From an uncultured Brevibacillus sp. (GTDB lineage Bacteria; Bacillota; Bacilli; Brevibacillales; Brevibacillaceae), in contig NZ_CANMZW010000026.1 in NCBI RefSeq assembly GCF_947502445.1, positions 1 to 64,000 of the forward strand: a stretch of DNA of 64,000 nt, given 5' to 3'. The notes under the pieces were generated by a model. It saw only the letters and a list, made by a program, of their open reading frames with translations. It was not told where the DNA came from and made no database searches. Positions 59,882 through 64,000 of the stretch are shown piece by piece. The translations under genes and the position numbers were made by a program. Each line of letters starts with the position of its first letter. Within the stretch, counting starts at the first letter, position 1.

Positions 59882-61225
59882 TTATCCTCTCTTCTCAACT
59901 CTCATTGGCAAGCCATTTTTCGGTCGCAGTGTAACCAACGGCTCTGGCTCTACCTTTTGATCAGGAGTTTCCAGGCGCAATCGATAGCGCTGAGCGATCG
60001 TCGCCAAAAGCAGAGCTGCTTCCATCAAGGCAAAGTTATTCCCGATGCATACACGCGGGCCTCCCCCAAACGGGAAATAGGCATAGGTCGGAATCCGTTT
60101 TAGCAAATCGCCCTCAAAACGCTCAGGGATAAACTCGTCAGGATTGTCAAAGTAACGATGATTGCGATGCATGACGTACTGGCTCATCATCAAGGTCTCC
60201 CCTGGCTGATAAGTATGTCCGCCGATCTCTACCTCCTCTACGACCTCCCGGTTAATCGTCCACGCCGCCGGATACAGCCTCAGCGTCTCCTGTACAATCA
60301 AATTGGTATACGTCAGATGAGGCAAATCTTCGACTGTAGGCAGCCGGTCACACAAGACCGTCGACAGTTCATCCTGGAGCTTTTTCTCTGCTTCCGGATG
60401 TGTAGCCAGCAAATAAAAAATCCACGACATCGTATTGGCTGTCGTCTCGTGACCCGCCACAAAAATGGTCATAACCTCATCACGCACTTGCTCGTCGGTC
60501 ATCCCTTCGCCGTCGTCCTCGTCTCGTGCCGCCAGGAGCATCGACAAGAGGTCATTTTTTCCATGATCTCCACTTTTACGTCTTTCCTCGATCAATGAAA
60601 AAATCGTTTTGTCCAATGTCTCGTTCGACTCCATAAACTGGCGATTGCTTTTCGTCGGTACAGACAGTGGTATGTCAATAAATGAGGACGCCTTGTTGGC
60701 AACGTACTTCAATCCGATATCAATCGCCTCTCCAATTTGATCGGCGCCTTCTTTGATGCTTTTGCCAAACATCGTCTCGGTAATGATCGCCAGTGTAACT
60801 TTCATCATATCGTGGTGAATATCGCGAACTTCGCTATCTTTCCATTCGCTCATCAGGTCAACCCCTTGGCGAACCATGGCCTGACCATAGGCAGCAATGC
60901 GTTCACGATGAAAGGCTGGCTGCATCAATCTTCTTTGCCGCAAATGCTTCTTCCCTTCACTCGTAAGAATTCCGTCTCCTACGACTGCTCTCGCTACTTG
61001 CAGTCCTTTTCCTTTGCGAAAATGCGCTTGCTTGGTCACTAGCACTTCTTTGATCTGATCTGGATTCGTGAGCAGGTAGACATGGCGTTTCGGTCCAAAT
61101 CGAAAATGCACCACATCACCGTGCTCCTCAGAAGCATTACGGATAAACTGTAGCGGATCACGGCGAAAGGATAACAGATTCCCCGAGAGCGGCAGACCCT
61201 TTGGTCCCGAAATCGTTACGTTCAT
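59882..61225 (-). CDS. Cytochrome P450
   Basis: 447 residues. The oxygen-activation helix AGHETTAN, the ExxR motif (QETLRLYPAA) and the haem loop FPFGGGPRVCIGNNFA with ligand C393 are present. No reductase domain is fused, so an external ferredoxin or flavodoxin supplies electrons. Sequence features are of the CYP4/CYP102-type, suggesting a fatty acid or lipid substrate; this is uncertain. It does not look like BioI despite the bioY neighbour. ATG 61225 follows AAGGAGG. Confidence 0.9.
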   Translation of the reverse strand: MNVTISGPKGLPLSGNLLSFRRDPLQFIRNASEEHGDVVHFRFGPKRHVYLLTNPDQIKEVLVTKQAHFRKGKGLQVARAVVGDGILTSEGKKHLRQRRLMQPAFHRERIAAYGQAMVRQGVDLMSEWKDSEVRDIHHDMMKVTLAIITETMFGKSIKEGADQIGEAIDIGLKYVANKASSFIDIPLSVPTKSNRQFMESNETLDKTIFSLIEERRKSGDHGKNDLLSMLLAARDEDDGEGMTDEQVRDEVMTIFVAGHETTANTMSWIFYLLATHPEAEKKLQDELSTVLCDRLPTVEDLPHLTYTNLIVQETLRLYPAAWTINREVVEEVEIGGHTYQPGETLMMSQYVMHRNHRYFDNPDEFIPERFEGDLLKRIPTYAYFPFGGGPRVCIGNNFALMEAALLLATIAQRYRLRLETPDQKVEPEPLVTLRPKNGLPMRVEKRG

Positions 61226-61292
61226 AATGTCCTCCTTGTGGTAAATACGGCATGTTACGGAATAGTATCCAGCACAAAGAGGAGATTATGCG

Positions 61293-61319
61293 AAAAAAGC
61301 CACCCGAAATCGGATGGCC
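61293..61319 (-). terminator. bioY terminator
   Basis: Minus-strand hairpin GCCATCCG/CGGGTGGC followed by six T. Confidence 0.85.
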
Positions 61320-61335
61320 ATAAAAAGACTGCAAG

Positions 61336-61899
61336 CTAGTTCGTAATCGATTGTTGTGTGCGCAGCAAGCGTGTTGCAACCAGACGCTCCCGCACTTTGA
61401 TTCCAATGAGGGCAGCGAGCACTGCTTTGATCACGCCTACCATCAAGAATGGTGTCGCACCGAATGCAAACGCTTTGTCCCATGGAACATCCAGTACAAA
61501 TTTCAATTGAATAGAACCAAAAATCAATGTAACGATCATCCCGATAATATTGGCGATCACAGCATTTACGAAGGTAAAGCTCGTCTTTTCCAGATACAGG
61601 CCCGTTACATATGCGGTCACGATAAATCCAAAGATATAGCCTCCGGTTTTCCCAACCAATACTTGCAAGCCGCCGCTAGCTTCCGTAAAAACAGGCAAGC
61701 CGATCGCACCCAGCAGCACGTAAATCACGAGCGCTACCGTTCCGTAGCGACTGCCCAAAATCGTAGCGGTCAAGCCTACAGCAAGCGTCTGCGCCGTAAT
61801 CGGGATCAAAGGCAATGGAATCGTCAGCTGGGACAACACAGCCGTAAGCGCAGCAAAAATAGCAGATAAGAGCAGCCACCTCAAACGTTCGTTTCTCAT
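61336..61899 (-). CDS. bioY: Biotin transporter BioY (ECF S component)
   Basis: 187 residues, about six membrane helices. AALTAVLSQLTIPLPLIPITAQTLAVGLT and LLGAIGLPVFTEASGG are the BioY signatures. It takes up biotin, with or without an ECF module. ATG 61899 lies eight bases after GGAGG; an ATG at 61914 is upstream of the site. A BirA operator overlaps the promoter. Confidence 0.93.
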   Translation of the reverse strand: MRNERLRWLLLSAIFAALTAVLSQLTIPLPLIPITAQTLAVGLTATILGSRYGTVALVIYVLLGAIGLPVFTEASGGLQVLVGKTGGYIFGFIVTAYVTGLYLEKTSFTFVNAVIANIIGMIVTLIFGSIQLKFVLDVPWDKAFAFGATPFLMVGVIKAVLAALIGIKVRERLVATRLLRTQQSITN

Positions 61900-61914
61900 G
61901 CGTATAGCCTCCAT

Positions 61915-61945
61915 TTGTTAACTATAAATACAATAAGGTTAACAA
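61915..61945 (-). promoter_or_regulatory. BirA operator of bioY
   Basis: TTGTTAAC (61938-61945, minus strand) and GTTAACAA (61915-61922) form the classic BirA palindrome with a 15-base spacer. The biotin-protein ligase repressor would shut bioY when biotin is plentiful. Confidence 0.88.
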
Positions 61946-61946
61946 A

Positions 61947-61975
61947 ATAATAATACGCATGTTGTGAATTGTAAA
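61947..61975 (-). promoter_or_regulatory. bioY promoter
   Basis: Minus-strand -35 TTTACA (61970-61975), 17-base spacer, -10 TATTAT (61947-61952); the start site falls inside the BirA operator. Confidence 0.7.
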
Positions 61976-61990
61976 TGCCCCTATGCAAAT

Positions 61991-62560
61991 TTAGCTGAGC
62001 TCGTTGTCTGCAAACTCCTGAAGCTGCTTAAGTGACTGCACCGTATGATCAATTAAAAAGCGCAAGTCATCTATATTTCCCTCGTCGATTTTACGATGAA
62101 AATCAAGAGTTACCTGATTCCGCAGATGCTTTGGCGGCCACTCGATCCGATTTTCCTCTACCTTGGCCTTCAGCGTTTGTGTTATGTACGGTCGACTTCC
62201 CCATATATCGTCCAGAATCGTTGTGATTGATCTTATTTTTTGCGGAACATCCTCATGGTTCATCATCGGCAAATGAAAATGAATACAAATCGTACAGCCA
62301 ACATGCTCTGTCAACGGCTGCTCCAGCTGTTCAGCAGCAATATCAGCCAGGCTAGTTCGCAGCTGCATCTCCGCGATTACAGCTTGCTCATTTTTATCAC
62401 GATCCACTAATGTAAACTCTATTTGAAACATCCGGTGGAAAGAAGCCATATCCATCACATCCGAGCGCCCGGTAATCGTGATTGCGCCCTCAAAATCACG
62501 GTCGTATACTGCACCTTCCAGCACCACCCTGATGTTGTCAAATACTAACGGATGAAACAT
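61991..62560 (-). CDS. Conserved hypothetical protein
   Basis: 189 residues, soluble. Strand-rich N-terminal half (IRVVLEGAVYDRDFEGAITITG) and helical C-terminus (NIDDLRFLIDHTVQSLKQLQEF). No recognised family. ATG 62560 follows GAGGATAAC. Confidence 0.65.
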   Translation of the reverse strand: MFHPLVFDNIRVVLEGAVYDRDFEGAITITGRSDVMDMASFHRMFQIEFTLVDRDKNEQAVIAEMQLRTSLADIAAEQLEQPLTEHVGCTICIHFHLPMMNHEDVPQKIRSITTILDDIWGSRPYITQTLKAKVEENRIEWPPKHLRNQVTLDFHRKIDEGNIDDLRFLIDHTVQSLKQLQEFADNELS

Positions 62561-62722
62561 CTGTTATCCTCAGTCCCTTCCAAAAAGCTGTTTCGCACAA
62601 GCCTTCTTATCATTCTAGGATGCCTCCTTTCTGACTGTTTTGCAAGCAGGCGGACTTACCCGTGGAAAACAGGGGCTGTGGAGTGGTAACATGGGAGGGA
62701 ACCAACCTTTGAGGTGACAGCC

Positions 62723-63028
62723 ATGTTCTTAATCGGAATTTTAGTCGTTGTAGCGATTTTTGGTGAACTGTTTCACCGCCTGAATCCGTGGAAAAAGCCG
62801 GAGCCCCCCTATGAAGACCTGGTCGCTCAGATCAAATCAGCAGATTGGTACCTGGAGCTGTACGCTGATGAAGCATGCCGGCAAGTTCTCGAAAATGACT
62901 CACATGTTCACGCTTACTATGCAAGTACCTACGAAGCGAAGCGATTGCTTACCCAAGAGGGCTTTCAGCTGGGGCTGATTGACTATGTAAAGCAGCAGGC
63001 CTCGAAAGCATCCTCCACCAGTCGCTAA
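62723..63028 (+). CDS. Small membrane-anchored protein, unknown function
   Basis: 101 residues. One N-terminal hydrophobic helix (MFLIGILVVVAIFGELF) and a soluble domain with a helix-rich tail. ATG 62723 follows GAGGTGA. A GTG three codons upstream is possible. Not recognised. Confidence 0.65.
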   Translation: MFLIGILVVVAIFGELFHRLNPWKKPEPPYEDLVAQIKSADWYLELYADEACRQVLENDSHVHAYYASTYEAKRLLTQEGFQLGLIDYVKQQASKASSTSR

Positions 63029-63036
63029 AGGATACG

Positions 63037-63071
63037 TAAAAGCCGCTGCATTCTAACACGCAGCGGCCTTT
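63037..63071. terminator. Bidirectional terminator
   Basis: Arms AAAAGCCGCTGC and GCAGCGGCCTTTT between convergent genes. Confidence 0.88.
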
Positions 63072-63081
63072 TCCTCTTTCC

Positions 63082-64000
63082 TTATCCTTTTGCCCAGGCA
63101 ATTCTGTGATCGATCAGCCTAGAAAGCCGGTATACAACCGGAACAAAGCCTTGACGTGGCCAATAACGAGAAGATTGCAGATTCGTCATTCTCCAATCAG
63201 TCATACAATAATGATAGCCTTTTTCTTTTGCATGGGCCAAGCCTCTCGTCGTTAACGCGAAATTTATCCCGCTTCCTCGGTACTCGGGCCGAGTCGCCGC
63301 GATCCCCAATTCGATGCAGTGCTCTGGAGTCATCGTGAATGGATCACTGTCAGCTGGGAAGTAGGCCTGAAAGGAAATAATTTCTTCTCCCTTTTTCGCA
63401 ATCCACAGATCGACCTGTGGATCATCGACCAGCCCTGAATAACCATCGCGAATCTTTTGTGCGTCTTCGGGTAATGCTACGCCGAACACAGGCGATTTTG
63501 CTTGATAAGTCCTAATCAACGATGATACGTCTGCAATCGCCTCACGATCGTCGGGCGTAGCTAAGCGAAGCTCTACTCCGTCCACCCGCAATGAGGAGGC
63601 GCTCGGCTGAAACTCCTTTAATGAGAGCAGACCATGCACCTGCTCATGACCAAACCCGAGACAAAACCATGTCTGTAACAGCTCCGAATTACCAGCTGGC
63701 AACAGTGCATAATGGTAAAAATATCCTCCGTCCACCCATTCCTGGGCCGCTGCTGCGTACAAATCCCGATACAGCTCTACAGGCTGTTCCAAAGCTATCG
63801 CCTGACCAGCCAAATTGATCCAAACGTGTCTGCCACGCATAGCATTTTCTTGTTTTTGACCGATGACATAGCCGACTAGCTTGTCATCGTCTAGCGCGGC
63901 TACTCCTGATACACCTGTTTTCTCCCACTCGCCAGTGAGAGCGCGAATGGCTTTTTCTTCTGTCTCCCCTTGACTTGGCAGCACAGGAATGGCTGCATTT
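63082..64000 (-). CDS. GNAT-family acetyltransferase, 5' end beyond the window
   Basis: At least 306 residues; the reading frame runs open past the right edge, so the start is outside. The C-terminal half has the acetyl-CoA loop AATRPEYRGSGINFALT and a DWRMTNLQSSRYWPRQGF end typical of N-acetyltransferases; the N-terminal half looks like a second, degenerate GNAT copy (LVGYVIGQKQE). The substrate is unknown. Confidence 0.8.
   Translation of the reverse strand, partial: NAAIPVLPSQGETEEKAIRALTGEWEKTGVSGVAALDDDKLVGYVIGQKQENAMRGRHVWINLAGQAIALEQPVELYRDLYAAAAQEWVDGGYFYHYALLPAGNSELLQTWFCLGFGHEQVHGLLSLKEFQPSASSLRVDGVELRLATPDDREAIADVSSLIRTYQAKSPVFGVALPEDAQKIRDGYSGLVDDPQVDLWIAKKGEEIISFQAYFPADSDPFTMTPEHCIELGIAATRPEYRGSGINFALTTRGLAHAKEKGYHYCMTDWRMTNLQSSRYWPRQGFVPVVYRLSRLIDHRIAWAKG

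Noticed and set aside
59882..61899. P450 plus bioY read as a BioI-type biotin synthesis pair
   Set aside because: A terminator separates the genes, only bioY has a BirA operator, and the P450 sequence does not look like BioI.
1..64000. CRISPR array, tRNA genes, insertion sequences or prophage
   Set aside because: No regularly spaced repeats, no tRNA-like cloverleaf with CCA context, no transposase and no phage structural genes were found.

Overview
The window looks like chromosomal DNA of a Gram-positive, endospore-forming Bacillota, most like Brevibacillus or a close Paenibacillaceae relative. The evidence is AGGAGG-type ribosome binding sites, frequent TTG and GTG starts, Gram-positive RNA switches (proline T-box, FMN riboswitch, c-di-AMP riboswitch), a LiaFSR envelope-stress module and YrzI-type small proteins. 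Gene order follows a block known from Bacillus subtilis (yfhP, mutY/yfhQ, fabL, ygaC, ygaD, gsaB, bcp, perR, ygzB, ygxA, rrn), with extra genes inserted between the anchors. No prophage, CRISPR array, tRNA or insertion sequence was seen. The species call is an inference; the gene calls rest on visible motifs.

Left part (1-13.4 kb): the window opens in the leader of an rRNA operon running leftward off the edge (promoter, boxA), followed by ygxA, ygzB, a membrane-anchored GH18 enzyme, perR with its own candidate Per box, nth, an NDUFA9-like oxidoreductase, a PduO-type adenosyltransferase, a methyltransferase, an M42 aminopeptidase, bcp, a winged-helix regulator, a T-box-controlled archaeal-type proS, a patch of decayed sugar-metabolism genes, and an FMN-riboswitch-controlled riboflavin transporter gene.

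Middle-left (13.8-34.8 kb): a debris-rich intergenic region holds a 27-residue holin-like toxin, an inverted remnant of its 3' end and a decayed copy of an ABC permease tail. Then come a three-gene ABC-2 exporter, a PP2C-like phosphatase, gsaB, a large glutamate synthase with no small subunit beside it, a YugP-type protease, a ComER/ProC-like and a beta-hydroxyacid dehydrogenase, an FMN reductase, two MFS exporters, ygaD, ygaC, an acetyltransferase and fabL.

Middle-right (35-49.6 kb): a secreted YcdB/YcdC-domain protein, an ECF sigma factor and an anti-sigma factor whose extracellular part carries the same domain form a compact signalling locus with a candidate ECF promoter. A cluster of tiny genes follows (two YrzI-like and two unknown), then mutY, yfhP and a PNPOx-like flavoprotein. 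Next is an ECF41 sigma factor with its AhpD-like partner and a textbook ECF41 promoter between them, coupled to a DODA-type dioxygenase gene; then sodA, a TauE exporter, and a MarR/threonine-aldolase pair with tandem operator-like repeats.

Right part (49.7-64 kb): an endolysin-like amidase with a small membrane protein, a PrpE-like phosphatase, a lia cluster (liaI, liaH, a methyltransferase, liaF, liaS, liaR), a c-di-AMP-riboswitch-controlled NlpC/P60 hydrolase, an OmpR/EnvZ-type two-component system, a cytochrome P450, bioY under a BirA operator, two unknown genes and a GNAT gene cut by the window edge. Cell-envelope stress and wall remodelling are a recurring theme of this end.
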